From the NCBI GenBank assembly GCA_002197995.1, contig NGZR01000001.1, positions 4,092,001 to 4,156,000 of the forward strand: 64,000 bases of DNA. The letters run 5' to 3'. The notes beneath the pieces were generated by a model. The model was not told the origin of the DNA, ran no database searches, and worked only from the letters and a program-made list of their open reading frames with translations. Positions 21,208-32,507 of this stretch are shown here, one piece after another (position 1 is the first letter of the stretch; the number at the start of each line of letters is the position of its first letter). A program made the position numbers and the translations under genes. The stretch comes from Gaeumannomyces sp. JS-464 (Eukaryota > Ascomycota > Sordariomycetes > Magnaporthales > Magnaporthaceae).

Positions 21208-22501
21208 TTAGTGTCCACGAGCAGCAGCCTCGGCCTGGTCCGCAAGCCCGCGTCTTAGCCAGTCGGGCACAAAAGCCTTGACCTTGACGATCTGACTTCT
21301 GCCGAGCCCGAACCTGTCCGGCGGGAAAACAGACATGACAAAGTCTTCATCGGGGCTGTACGAGGGGGCCTCTCCGGACGGCGGGGCAGGTCCGTCATGA
21401 TCTCCAGCCGACACAGCGCCAACCCGAGGTTCCCGGTCCCGGCCAGCCACTTGGCGGCGTCGCGGCCCGCCCCGCCCATGCGCCGGATGCCGGTCCCGCG
21501 CGGGATCACATCGGCCGGCGGCGGCGGCAACACGATATCGTCCCCGTCCACCAGGTCCCATTCGCGCATATCGTCCTCCAGCGGCGGGTGGGACGATGGT
21601 ATGTAGCGGAGGCTCTCGGGCGACGTCATCTCGTCGTAAAGCATGCAGGGCAGGATGCGCTTGCGGACGACGCCGCGGTGCCTAGTGCGGATGGTGAGCT
21701 CCTGGCCGACGTAGCAGCCCTTCCGGAAGTCGACGGCGCCGCACACGTCCATGTTGCTCTCGGCCGGGAGCGCGTGCCCGTGCAGCAGCTCCGACTGGCC
21801 CTCGGCGACGCCGTCAAGGTACCGCCGGACCCGGTAACACAGCCCCGCTGTCGGCTCCAGTCCGAGGAACGACGAGAGCCTGGACACGGCGGCGGTGTCG
21901 CCGGCTCCGGCGGTGATAACACGGCTGCCCAGCGTCGGCGAGCGCGGGTCTCGTAGCAGCACTCTGGGGCTACCGGGCTGAACGGCGTCTAGGCCGTTGA
22001 CGGGAAACCCCGAGTCGGCTTGCTGCGAATCATCCCATGCCTGCCATACCGTGGCCTCCTCCGGGTCGAGCAGGCGGATGTCAAACTTGGCACGGAGCTT
22101 GTAGCGTTTGATGTGGCGGGCAAGGGACTCGGCCTCGTTGGCGTCGACTTCGACCAGGAAGCTATCGGCACTATCAGCGGCTCCACTAGGTCCAAGACCC
22201 GGGTAGACGAAGACGTCGAAGAGAACACGGCCCTGGGCGGAGAGGAAGGCCGTGTAAAAGCCAGAGGTGCGGGGTGTCTTGTCGGCACCCAAGACGTTCG
22301 CCGTGACGACTCCCTGCAGGTACTTTGCGGCGTCCGGCCCAGACACGGATATGAGTCGCCGGGACTCGAGGGCGGCGAATCCAGAAGTCGGGGGTATGGC
22401 CGCGGCGCTCGCGAAGCTGCGGAGAGACAGCGGCGGCAGACGAAGGATGACAGCCCCCCGGACCGCTGCAGCAAGCGAGATGCTATCCTTGGAGGACGCA
22501 T
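21208..22501 (-). CDS. CAF17: Mitochondrial Fe-S assembly factor Caf17/Iba57 (GcvT-like)
   Basis: A folate-binding YgfZ/GcvT-like protein that acts late in mitochondrial [4Fe-4S] assembly (aconitase, lipoate and radical-SAM enzymes). The diagnostic motif GCYVGQELTIRTRHRG is present, as is RRLISVSGPDAAKYLQGVV at the start of the domain. The N terminus MRPPRIASRLLQR is Arg-rich and acid-free, a mitochondrial presequence. There are no introns. The frame breaks twice, both explained by one base missing from a run: the C6 run on the plus strand at 22454-22459, and the G4 run at 21383-21386. The second restores MTDLPPPSGEAPSYSPDEDF and the true C terminus to the TAA at 21208-21210. With both, the length is about 431 residues. 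It is convergent with the J-protein gene (289 bp apart). Confidence 0.92.
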
Positions 22502-25045
22502 TGTCTCAACCGCAAACAACGGCAACAATAAGCATGCTACCTCGCACGCGCTATTGGAGCTCAATTCGGTCGGCCTAGCTGACGCCGGCGAATGTACAGC
22601 GGCTTGGTCGATGCCAGGATGTCGTAGAGGACCGCTGAGCCGAATATGCCAAATGACGTATTTCAGCGCGGGCGGGTTCCATCGCGGATGGCTCGGCCGG
22701 GATTTTTTTTTTTTCTTGCGTCTTGTGGAGCGCCTGTGGCAAGGACGTCACGGGCCACCCATGTGCGGTGCTCGCGTGCTCGGTCTTAATTGACGGAGCC
22801 AAGTAATACCCGGCGCGCGGAGACGGGGAAATCTGGGTCCTTGAGCCTTGGGATTCTCGGGGCAATTCAGTCAAGTCCGTGGCCGATGCTTCACGCCGCA
22901 AGCACAGAGCCTCCGACGCTCGTGATTCCGGCCCAACAAATGCCGCGACAGCCTCTCCACCCTCCTGCGCGGGGGCCAGATGGGATTAAACCCAAATAGC
23001 TTTACGCGCGGGCCGACATAGTGCCATCTAATCCCTATTCGGCCTGCGGCTGGGTTGCCTTCTTCCAAGTGCCGTTTGGCCGCCCCGGACCCCGCGATTT
23101 TCACCCAGGAAGTCAAATCGTGCGGTCTCCTTGGCGCGCCGCCATTGCTAGTCTCTGGTCAGTTGACTCATCCTACTTTTCCGCACGGGAAATCTCAGAT
23201 TGAACGGTGAGATTACAACAGCGTTTCATCCCTGGTGCCTACACCAAAATCACCCACAAACTCATCATTCCTGCGTCACCTCGCTCGACTTGTGAACCAC
23301 ACAACATGTCATTACGCCCTGGTGGAGGAGGTGAGAGTTTCCACTAAGCGGCATGGGGGCGGCTGCCTGGGGGGAGATGCCGCTCCCCGCAACCAGTCAC
23401 GCTCGTATACTCCGTTGCTATCCGAGTTCCAATCCGGGCCTGCATCCATCACTATCGACCCGGCTTCCCTGCGTGCGTATACGAGAGGGAAAGTCCCTGC
23501 TGGTCAGACCGTGACGGCCTAAAGGTCACGGGCCGCGACACCTGGCCTCAATCCTTGCGCGGTGCGGGACCGCGGCGCCCACGGGCACCGCCGCACCGCT
23601 TGAAATAGGCGGGGGAAAAAAAACAAGGCGGCCAGACTGGTTGACGTTTGACACGTCTTCAGTTGGGCGTCTATCTGCAGGTACCTGGGGACGCTGGGGA
23701 GGCCGGTCGGTTGGAATTAAGCTAGGTATTTTGGGTTGGACAAAAATCCATGACTGTCCGCGCGTGGTTGCGGGGTGCTCCGGGGCCCGCGGGTGTTTGA
23801 CGAAGAGATCTGCTGATCCGGGGCTCTGGCCTGGTCCGTCGCGCCGGCTTGTCAAGGAGAGGTTTCGAAACGATCGCCTAAGTCAAGCAGGTGTTCGGTC
23901 CTGCAAATAGGACATGCAGCCCACATCCCTTTGATAGAATGTGAAGTGCCACGGTATCCCGACTATGTGCAGGACAGAACAAGATGAAATGATTGCCTGA
24001 CCTGCCGATCGACAAAGTGTCGCCTCCCTGCCTCGATGGCCTCCCCGCCGATGCAGCCAGCCACACCGCCTGCGTCAAATCGCCTGGGGGAACGAGGCCC
24101 CCCTTCCTTGTGCGTCTCCGCCAACAGCCAGCACGCCCAGATGGCTGGATACACCGCATGCGTGAAAGAAGGCTCTCAAGGGACTCGGATGCGGACCGTG
24201 CTCGGGCGGGGCGCAACTAGGCGGTGGGAAAGGGCGGGCTACGGGTGTGTTTGATTTGTCTTGCAGAAGAGCGGATGCGGGTGAAAATCATGGCCCCCTT
24301 CGCTTGTGTCGTGGCGGCTCCCTGCTGACACAGGGTCGCACACAGAGGTTGAGAATATCAAAAATGCACAGCAGCAACCAAATCGGTTGAGCCGTCGTGC
24401 CGCCCTCCTTCGGGGGCTAAAAGGGCCTAGGGTTTTACGGCATCACCGACATGCCTGCCTCGATCAGATTACAAGCCGGGATTTGCGCCCTGAGCTGCTG
24501 CGAAGTCAGCCTGGCATCCTGGAGCCCTGGGTAACCCCTTCAAGGTTCTTGACAAAATAAGAATAAAAAAATCAAAGCTGTCAATATTTGATCATACTAT
24601 AGAGACGGCCGGCCGCATACAGCGCCTTTGTGCATACAAGACAACGACAACGTTGCGCCCTGTGACCATCTCCGGCCTAGCTGGGAGGTCGGGGCCCGAG
24701 GAATTGCGCACTGCGGGGATGGGATGGATGGTCGAGGCGGGGCTCGTGAATTGATGTTCGTCCGTGTGGGAACTCTTGCTTGTTTGTCTGCCTGCTTGCC
24801 TGCCCGATGGACCTGCACAGCGTGCATTGAGGACGTGGACAAGCTGCGCGTGCATCCACGTTGAGAATGCGGTCACGTTGGATCGCCCGTCGTCGTCCGT
24901 GGGTAGCGGTCGAGGCCTGGGCCTTGTTTGATGATCCCATTCGTTTGGCTCGTGAGAGGAGAGTCAACGGCCTCGAGGGGCGGACCTTGTTTCCGTCACC
25001 GGCAATTTGGCTGGCTGTGATTGATGAGACTCGTCACGGATTTAG

Positions 25046-25085
25046 AAAAAAAAAAAAAAGGGGGGGGGGGGGGGGGGGGGGGGGG
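25046..25085 (+). repeat. A14-G26 mononucleotide tract
   Basis: Fourteen A (25046-25059) are followed directly by 26 G (25060-25085). A G run of this length can form quadruplexes and is hard to sequence, so the exact length is unreliable. Confidence 0.9.
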
Positions 25086-25986
25086 CCAGGTTCATGACTG
25101 CACGATCTTACAGGCCAAGGAATACCAGGGGGCGGTGAAGTCACCGTTGCTGGGAGAGCCAAAAAAGGAACAAGCTAGCAAGCCGCAAAACTGCCCGAGC
25201 ACTCGACAGATGGACAAACAAACATACAGCCAGCAATTTCCCTAGCCCTAGGTTTGTGGGCAGATTAGCCAGCGATTTCAACTCGGTGAGAGCCGGGTTT
25301 CGGTGTCGGGCTGTCTCCATTGACAACAGCAACAGCAGCAGCACGGCAGAAAGCCATTGGAGGGCATGAAAATAAGCGTTGGGAGTTTGGGTGACTCTGA
25401 TTCGCCCGGTCGCGAAAGGGGGCGGCCAGCGCACACCTACGAAAGGCAGGCAGCAGGGGGCGGGGGGTTCTCGGACGGAGGACACGCAGGCCGGAGCCCA
25501 GCAAAAGCAAGAGCCGATGGCGCGTGGGGCCAGGCCACACGAATCAAACCGAGGCTGCGCCCCTTCCGAGAGCATTTTGGGCCCAGGGACTTGGGCATGC
25601 CGGGCAGGGGTAAGCGAAGCTGATCGACGCGGCCGAAAAAGAAAGTGGAGATAACACACCCTCTTTAGCTCCCCTTACCAATGATTCATACCGGCCAGAC
25701 GATCGGCGAGCAAACCCCCACCCGATTTCGGCCCTCTCAACTTTTTTTTTCTTGGGGCAGACGCTGGATGGGAGGGAGCTGTGCAAAGTCAGCAACGGAG
25801 CGGCCTCGTGAGAATGACAAATGACTTCTGGCTTAGAAAGCTTGTGACCGGCCGGTGAGACAGCTTGGTGGTAGCTTAGCTGTCAGAAGGAGCTCTCAGG
25901 TGCAGCCCATTTTTGGTATTGGAGTTCAATGCACGGAAATCACTTGCGGCGAGCGGAGACGAAGGTCCTTTTTGCTGAATGTTGGT

Positions 25987-26022
25987 ATTGATTGATTGAT
26001 TGATCGATTCATTGGTTGATTG
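25987..26022 (+). repeat. ATTG tetranucleotide microsatellite
   Basis: ATTGATTGATTGATTGAT is followed by imperfect copies (CGATTCATTGGTTGATTG). It is a simple degenerate microsatellite upstream of no recognised gene. Confidence 0.8.
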
Positions 26023-26513
26023 TCCAATTAAGGCAGCCATCGCGGCATTGCCTACGAGGAGGCTGAAGCTTCACCTCGTGCAAGGGACAAAAGGGGTAAA
26101 AAGAAACCAAGCCTTCCCCTCACTCAACCATACATGGGAGCGAGAATCTAGATCCCCAGCCAGATCCAATCGAAATGCTAGGCCAGTTCGGAACCTTGCG
26201 GCGTCAAGAATAGAAATATAAAGAAATAATCATGGTGTGGACATGGCAGGGAGGAGCGGTGTGTGCTTGCAAAGAGAAGAAAATAGACCCTGGGCCTTCT
26301 GCCCATCAATAGATAAAAAAGGAAGAAAAATCAGGGGTATAATCATCGACGCTCTTTGCTTTGCTTTCAGAAAAGGAAAATACAGGACAAGAAAACGCAA
26401 AAACCCATTCCCTGAGTATTCGGGGTATATCTTTTTTTGGAAACGCCAGGCTCATGCGAGGAAGCAACATCAAAGCAACGACAAGGGTGACAAGTGGGTG
26501 GAGCTGTCTCGGC

Positions 26514-27215
26514 TCAGTAGACCGAGATGGCAGACACTACTCGTGAGGGATTCCTTGGTGGCAGGTAGAAGCCTTCGCTGTAGAAAGCGCTCTGCGGAGA
26601 AGCCATAGCTTCGTCGTGTTGTTCTTGTGTTTGTTGCTTGCCCTCGGAGAAGCTAGGCAGGCTCGCGGTGGGTGGCGATGGTGGCATAGACTCGTCTTCT
26701 GAGGAGTCTGAATCGTGATCCAGGTCGGGCGGTGATGCTGCCGATCGTGATTGCGAGCGGGTAAGAGTGAGCTGGGCGTAGTCCTCCTCCTCGTCTTCGT
26801 CGAAATAGTCCTCCTCGTCGGCAACCGTGGGTGCGGCGAGAGGCTTGTTGGCGTGCGAGGGTATCCTGGTGAGGGAGACGGCGTCGGCCATCTCGATGTC
26901 CTCGTCGTCATACTCGCTGTCCTCATCGCCCGAGTCGGAAAGGGCGTCGTCAGCCTCCCAGTCCTCCTCGACGACAGCGTCGGCCCATTGCACCATCCGG
27001 TCTTGGGTGCTGGTGGTCTTGGTGGTGGCGCCGCGGACGGACTGGTTAAACCAGGATTCTTGTTCCCTCTCGGCGTCGGCGAGCTCCACCATGAGAGCGT
27101 CGAGCAGGTTGGCGCTGCCGACAAGCTTGCGGAGGTCGTGGTCGGGGCGCTGGGCCTCGGCCGACAGCTTGGCCCTCGCCTTGTGGGCGAGGTAGTAGGT
27201 CTGGGTGAGGCTCAT
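26514..27215 (-). CDS. Conserved acidic fungal protein of unknown function
   Basis: An intact 233-residue frame starting MSLTQTYYLAHKARAKLSAE. I prefer this ATG (27215) over the in-frame one at 27341, because the upstream 42 residues are low complexity and homologues I recall begin at MSLTQTYYLAH. The ordered part (residues 1-60) holds DHDLRKLVGSANLLDALMVE and LADAEREQESWFN. The rest is Asp/Glu/Ser-rich (DDALSDSGDEDSEYDDEDIE), interrupted by TRIPSHANKP and ending VVSAISVY. There is no signal peptide or membrane segment. The conserved N-terminal helix with an acidic tail suggests a nuclear or regulatory adaptor, but I cannot assign a function. It stands alone between two gene-poor stretches. 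Confidence 0.75.
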   Translation of the reverse strand: MSLTQTYYLAHKARAKLSAEAQRPDHDLRKLVGSANLLDALMVELADAEREQESWFNQSVRGATTKTTSTQDRMVQWADAVVEEDWEADDALSDSGDEDSEYDDEDIEMADAVSLTRIPSHANKPLAAPTVADEEDYFDEDEEEDYAQLTLTRSQSRSAASPPDLDHDSDSSEDESMPPSPPTASLPSFSEGKQQTQEQHDEAMASPQSAFYSEGFYLPPRNPSRVVSAISVY

Positions 27216-30200
27216 AGTCTTCCTCTTGAAGGGCGAGGCGATAAGAGGCGAAGAGGGAGTTGCTGCAACAGTCTTCTTGGCTGACTGCTGGTGGGAGGAG
27301 AGTTGGGAGGTTTGGATCGGGGACAGATGTGTTGACACCATCTTGACAATGGTGAAGAGAAATAGGGCCTAAGGAGTATATGACTTTTTTTGTGCCTAGG
27401 ACTCGGCAAGGGCCCGAAGGGGTGCACAGCACTGTGATGACTCAAGGCAGCAAGCGGGTTGCGGAAGGGCGCTGGCAATTGCAGGGGTTTCGAGGTAGGG
27501 CTGGGCTCCAGTCCGTTCTCGGCTTCGTTTTTTTTTTTGTTTTTTTTCTTTGCTGGGATCCACCCGTTGGTCGTTTCTAGACTCAACGAGGGTTGCCGTC
27601 GGTTCAGTGGTCAATGGGAGGAGGTCTGGCCAGGCAGGATAAAGATAAGGCAGACAGTGCAACGCAAAGCGCATGCAGTCACCAACAGCTAAGGTAGGCA
27701 GGCAGTGGAGGTAAGGTATGTGGGTGGTCGATGCACAGCAAAAGCCAAGCTAGAGATATGCAAGCACAGTCGGGGGTGACGATGGCTTCTTGTATGTAGG
27801 TCGGCTCGTCTCTCTCAAGAGGCTGTCTTGGTTCCAGGAGCTTTGTTGTTGGTGGTGGTGCTGGGAGCGATGGTCAAGACAAACAATATCAGGCCGAGAT
27901 GGGCAAGGGGATGACATTCTTTTAACATTGGCGACTCGACAAATCTCCCTGACCGTATTTTGCAGGAAACGCCCTGCCCCCATGCATCAGCAGGATGTTA
28001 CGTTTGACCGCGGAGTAGCGCAGCTGACAAAAGCGCGAGAAACCCGAAGGGTTGGCACACGAACGTGGAAGCCCGGGCGGGCCCTGTGTGCCCAGCCAAG
28101 GAGCCAGGTACCTCAGGTCCTCGCCAGGTCAGGGCTGCGCGTGGCTGTTCGGACTTTTCGGGGCCACCCAAGACCGCCAGCTTTCTGCTTGCGGGGACGC
28201 TGAGCCCTCGGAGGATCCACCCGAGCCGTCTGAGAAATGCACACGGAAACACCTAAAAGACCCAAACGAAAAGTATTAGAGGGGAGAAAAAAGGAAAAAG
28301 AAAAACAATAAGAGTCTATTATCGATCATGGCCCCACTATGATCCCGGTACCTAGGCTTGTCGCTTTGTCACCGCCCACCCCCAGATGATATGCGCCTGC
28401 GCGCAAACGCTTGCGCGGACTGACCAACAAGCCGCAAAAGCACCCAAGGTTCCTGTGCGGACGCGGGATCCAGCGAATCCCCGCTCAACTCCGAAGGGCG
28501 TTAGGCTTAACTACGAGGTACCTCCACCTCAGCGGGCCCTGCTCGCTCAAAGGAGACATTTCGGGATGCTGGTGCCTGACGGATAGGTACTTTCTCTTCT
28601 TTCTTTTTTGCTTGCTGCCTTGCCGACCCCTGGTTTTCAGTCAGGTATCTCGTTGGCCTCGTTTTCGGTTGACAAGGGTTGGATCGGGATTCGTCAACCA
28701 CCTCGAAGCCCAAACCGTCGTTTGCCTTGTTCCCCCGTTCCGTTACCTGGCCAGAAGCAGCCATCGGAGCGTCGATTGGACCGTGCTGCCGCCCCTGGTG
28801 GCCTTATCGTCATCAACGTTCCAGCATCGCTGCGTTGTTTGCTGTCATGCTGTCCGCCCGCCCTGGCCAAGGCATCGGTCGATCAATCGGTTGAGGCCCT
28901 GCGTTGACTTGGCACGATACATGCCGGTAGCCATCATAGTGATTCCGCAAAAGTGCCAGCCTTGATAGCAAGAAACCTAGTGCCGACGCTGTCACATTGT
29001 CTCCTCTATCCTCGAATGCAGCCGGTAATCCTGTCCGCCGGGTGACTGGCTGGGGGTGTGGGGCCCACTGGCCGCATGCGAAGATAATGGTCGAGTGCTT
29101 GTTTGATTTGTTAGCGGATTCATAATCCTGTGACTCCCGCCGGTGTCTCTCCCGATGCAATTTCACACATTCCTCGAGCAGAGCGCTCCTGGCCGGTTCC
29201 ATCCGATTCCGCTCAAGCCCATCTCGACCCCACGTCCATCTGGACCTGCCCGGAGACATGGAGTCTTATCCCCGCGTGACAGCTCCGTGATTCCATCTCC
29301 CGATCACATCAACGTTCACCCCAGCGCAGTCCAGGCATTGCTTGATTGGCAATTTTTGGAGTCTTCAGGTCAGGTACCCATGCGATGGCCGAGGTGGCAT
29401 CCCATGGCAACCGCAACTTGGAAGCTGAATCCGTCCAGAAGCGGACAATAGGGGTTCCCCGACATTTTTACCCCAGCTCCCGGCTCATGTGTGCTGGCGC
29501 AACGCTGTGCAATGGAACCCCTGAACCCCTCCCCTGTTGCCAGCAGAGCCAGCGACAAGACCCAACTGTGGCGCTCCGTCGGCCGCGTCCGCTTGATGTC
29601 GTCGCAGATAAGCAAGTCAGCCCGCCCTTGGGCTTGCATCGTTCACCGCCACGGACGACAAATAAACAAAATGCAAAACGAAAAAAAAAAAAAAAAAAAA
29701 AAGGAGAAAAAAAAAAAGGGAAACAGTGCATTCATGCATTGGGGCAGGTGGCTGCCTGCCACAGTGGATGATGCCAGAAAATTAAGATTATACCTGATCC
29801 CAGCCCTCCTCGCCACGTCTTGGTGTCTGCTGCGGCCAGGTGACGGAGCTCTGCCCAACAATGGTCCCATGGGGTGACGGCGTCGACGACGACGACGAGC
29901 AAACTCGTGCTCCCCGCCTGAGGCGCAGTAGGGCCGCGTCAAAACATGTACCCGGCTGCCAGGTAAGACGGGCGGGATTGGAGCCTCGGGCAGGAGCTCC
30001 GACCCGCCCCGAGATTAGCTTTGGTTCTATGCTCTTGGCTGCCGTCTCGACTTCGGGCTCCCGCGGTTTGCGATTTAGCCTTCACCATCTTGATCACTCC
30101 ACCTATTCAACCTTAGGTGGTGCGTCTCCGTGCTTGTCTACCTGGCGCCGGCACGCTTGATACCAGACGGCGGGGAGCTTTACATTAGTGATGCACGAAC

Positions 30201-32507
30201 TTTTTCTTCTTTATTTCTTTTTTTTCTTCTTCCCCAGTGGGGTGACCCATGAACGGCGGCCCTGTCAGCCACGTTCCGGCGCAGGATCCTAGATCCGAAA
30301 ACAGTCCGTCGGCTGTCGGGGATAACGACGCGGACACGGAGAGCAGATTGAGGTTGAGATTTGACGGCACGCGGGTTCACGCAGCAATGCGAATGCGGTC
30401 ATGCGCCAGCTAACCAACCATCGAGGCCGGCAGCACAGCCCTACAAGCGACGGCGTCAGCACGAGCGCCTGTCAACAGACCCCAGCCACAATGGACGGGA
30501 AGCGAATCTTTGTATTACGCCCGTCTTCGTATCTCTCGGATTCCACCGCCTGCACGCGTCTGTAAGAGGGAGCAACGTAACAGGAACCCGTGCATCTCTG
30601 ACAGCCAAGATGGCGCATAAGCGACGCTTGGCCGAAGACGCAATAGGAAATCAACGATTTGCAAGTTGGCTTGCGAGGTTCTCTCGATTTTCGCATGATC
30701 CCGAAACTGCCCGCTAGTCGCCCGAGTTCGCTACGAGCTCGGGGATTACTCATAACATTTCGCTCAATTTGCATGCCGGTCTGTTTGCACTGTAGGACTC
30801 CCTGGCCCGCCTTTCCACCCCTCAACCCGCCGGCTCGGCTAGCACAGCAAAAGATACGGTCGGTGCAATTTCAAGGTCGCGGTCGGGATGATACAGTGCA
30901 CCACCACCATCCAGCATGGCCGATGCAGGTAATGCATATCCTCGCCGAATGGGTCGAGGAGAGGGGTTAGGCGAGAGCCGAAAGTACCTGCCGAGAACCT
31001 TTCTGGAAGCCTTCCAAACTGGGGGACTGTAACGTGTGAGCGCATACCCGCCATACATCACCAGCGCTGCACTCTCCGTGTGCCTAAGCCAGTATGCAGG
31101 GCCTGGCGGAGCAGCGGTATGCCGGGAGCGAGCGAGCACTCGGCCCTGGAAACGACGGCTCCTTTGATCCGCGGAGCGCCGGGACCAAATGTTCTCGGCG
31201 ACTCGGGAACTCACGGCGGGCGGGCGTTCAGGGGAGGAGGCACACGAACACGGCCCACAGGGAACCCGGATGGTCGGCGTTACCATTTGCTGGGGTATTT
31301 TGTTTATGGTTCAGTAAGCCGTAGCCAGGGTTTGATGATCTTGCGTCACCTTCATACGATTAGAGAAGCTTGGGCCGCCCGCCTGGGGGCGCAGTCGATG
31401 GCAGGCCTTTGAGGAGAAAGCCATGCAAAATAACCGCATGTGGGTTTCAAGCCCACATTTCATGGCACCTATATGCCTCAGATGGGAACTTTCCGAAGCG
31501 CGCCGAGTCCCGAGAGGCTGGTTAGGTAGCGCGCGGGTGTGCGTCCGGGAATAACCTCAACTTGGTATTGGACTTGTCATCAGCCCTAAGGGCCCACCAT
31601 GCAGATTTCAGCTCGGCCGAGTCAAGTAGGAAGGACACCGTGCCACTCGCGGCTCGGCCGACTTAGGGGCCGCATAGGATTATCAAGAGCAGCGCGGGAT
31701 TACCACGTGCGGAATGTGGTATCCGGGGTTGAGTAATCTGTGAGGTTGCTTCTTGGGGCTGCCCCTTCGTCAAAAGACTTATACCCGAGACAGCACCCTG
31801 GACAAGACGCCCGCCAGGCCCGCCCAAGTACATTAGCCAACATGCGAGACTCAGCTGCCCTAGACTGGCAGGCAAGTTGGTGACAAAAGGTGGCCGTGCC
31901 TGCTGAGGCCGGTGTGCCGATGCCGAGACGGCCCGTGCACCCTCGCGCCCCTGATCCGACGGGAATAGGGACCCTATATTACCGACGAGTCGGTATCCAA
32001 TGACGTCTCACCGCTGGTACGCCGGAAGGGTGTCATAGATCCTCGTTGATGTCTTATATAATACTGAAACACATCCTTGTTGTCCCAGGTTGGGGTAGGG
32101 TTGGCCGTGCTGACGAGAGAAACCCACGGCGACACAAGCACCCGAACAACTCGCTTCATGAAAACGTCCAGTAAAATTAACCGGAGCGTATACCGAATAA
32201 AGTTGTGTAAGTAAGCTCAGTCGTATACCGGTTACTCTAGCGTGCGGGCCGATACCGAGTGAGTCCGAACCTGAGGATCTCCTACGCACGGGATAAACGG
32301 GGATGCCGAATCTTGGAAGATGCATTTGCTTAAGATTGACACACATAGTAGACAATCATGGTAAAGGAAAGTACAGGCGTTGTACAAAAGGTCGGATTAT
32401 GCTACCTTTTTTCATTAAAAAAAACACAAAAAAGGAGGAAAAAAAAAGGGTGGGATATCAAACTGAAGATAGGCCGTACAAGATCGTTGGCAGCAAAAAT
32501 GCTTGGC
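27216..32507. other. Gene-poor region (about 5.3 kb)
   Basis: I find no coding sequence I can support. Open frames reach about 180 codons but overlap each other and lack motifs. Features: A/T runs (29680-29720; 30200-30232), a hairpin near 31439-31456, and AT-richer sequence from about 31.4 to 32.4 kb that may be eroded repeat DNA. No target-site duplications or ORFs of transposases or reverse transcriptases were seen. Confidence 0.5.

Larger units (their letters stand above)
22502..26513. other. Gene-poor region (about 4 kb)
   Basis: This stretch contains the CAF17 promoter side (to about 22.8 kb) and then no recognisable coding sequence. Open frames up to about 170 codons have low-complexity or random composition and no motif I can name. 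Features seen are the A14/G26 tract and an ATTG microsatellite (listed separately) and several short A/T runs. No intact transposon ORF or terminal repeats were identified by eye. Confidence 0.55.

Noticed and set aside
31439..31456. Hairpin GTGGGTTTCAAGCCCAC resembling a tRNA T-arm
   Set aside because: The loop is offset from the TTCRA consensus and there is no acceptor stem or A-box nearby.
27216..32507. Decayed transposon or RIP-mutated repeat
   Set aside because: No transposase or reverse-transcriptase remnants, terminal repeats or obvious TpA enrichment could be established by eye; a RIP-index computation would be needed.
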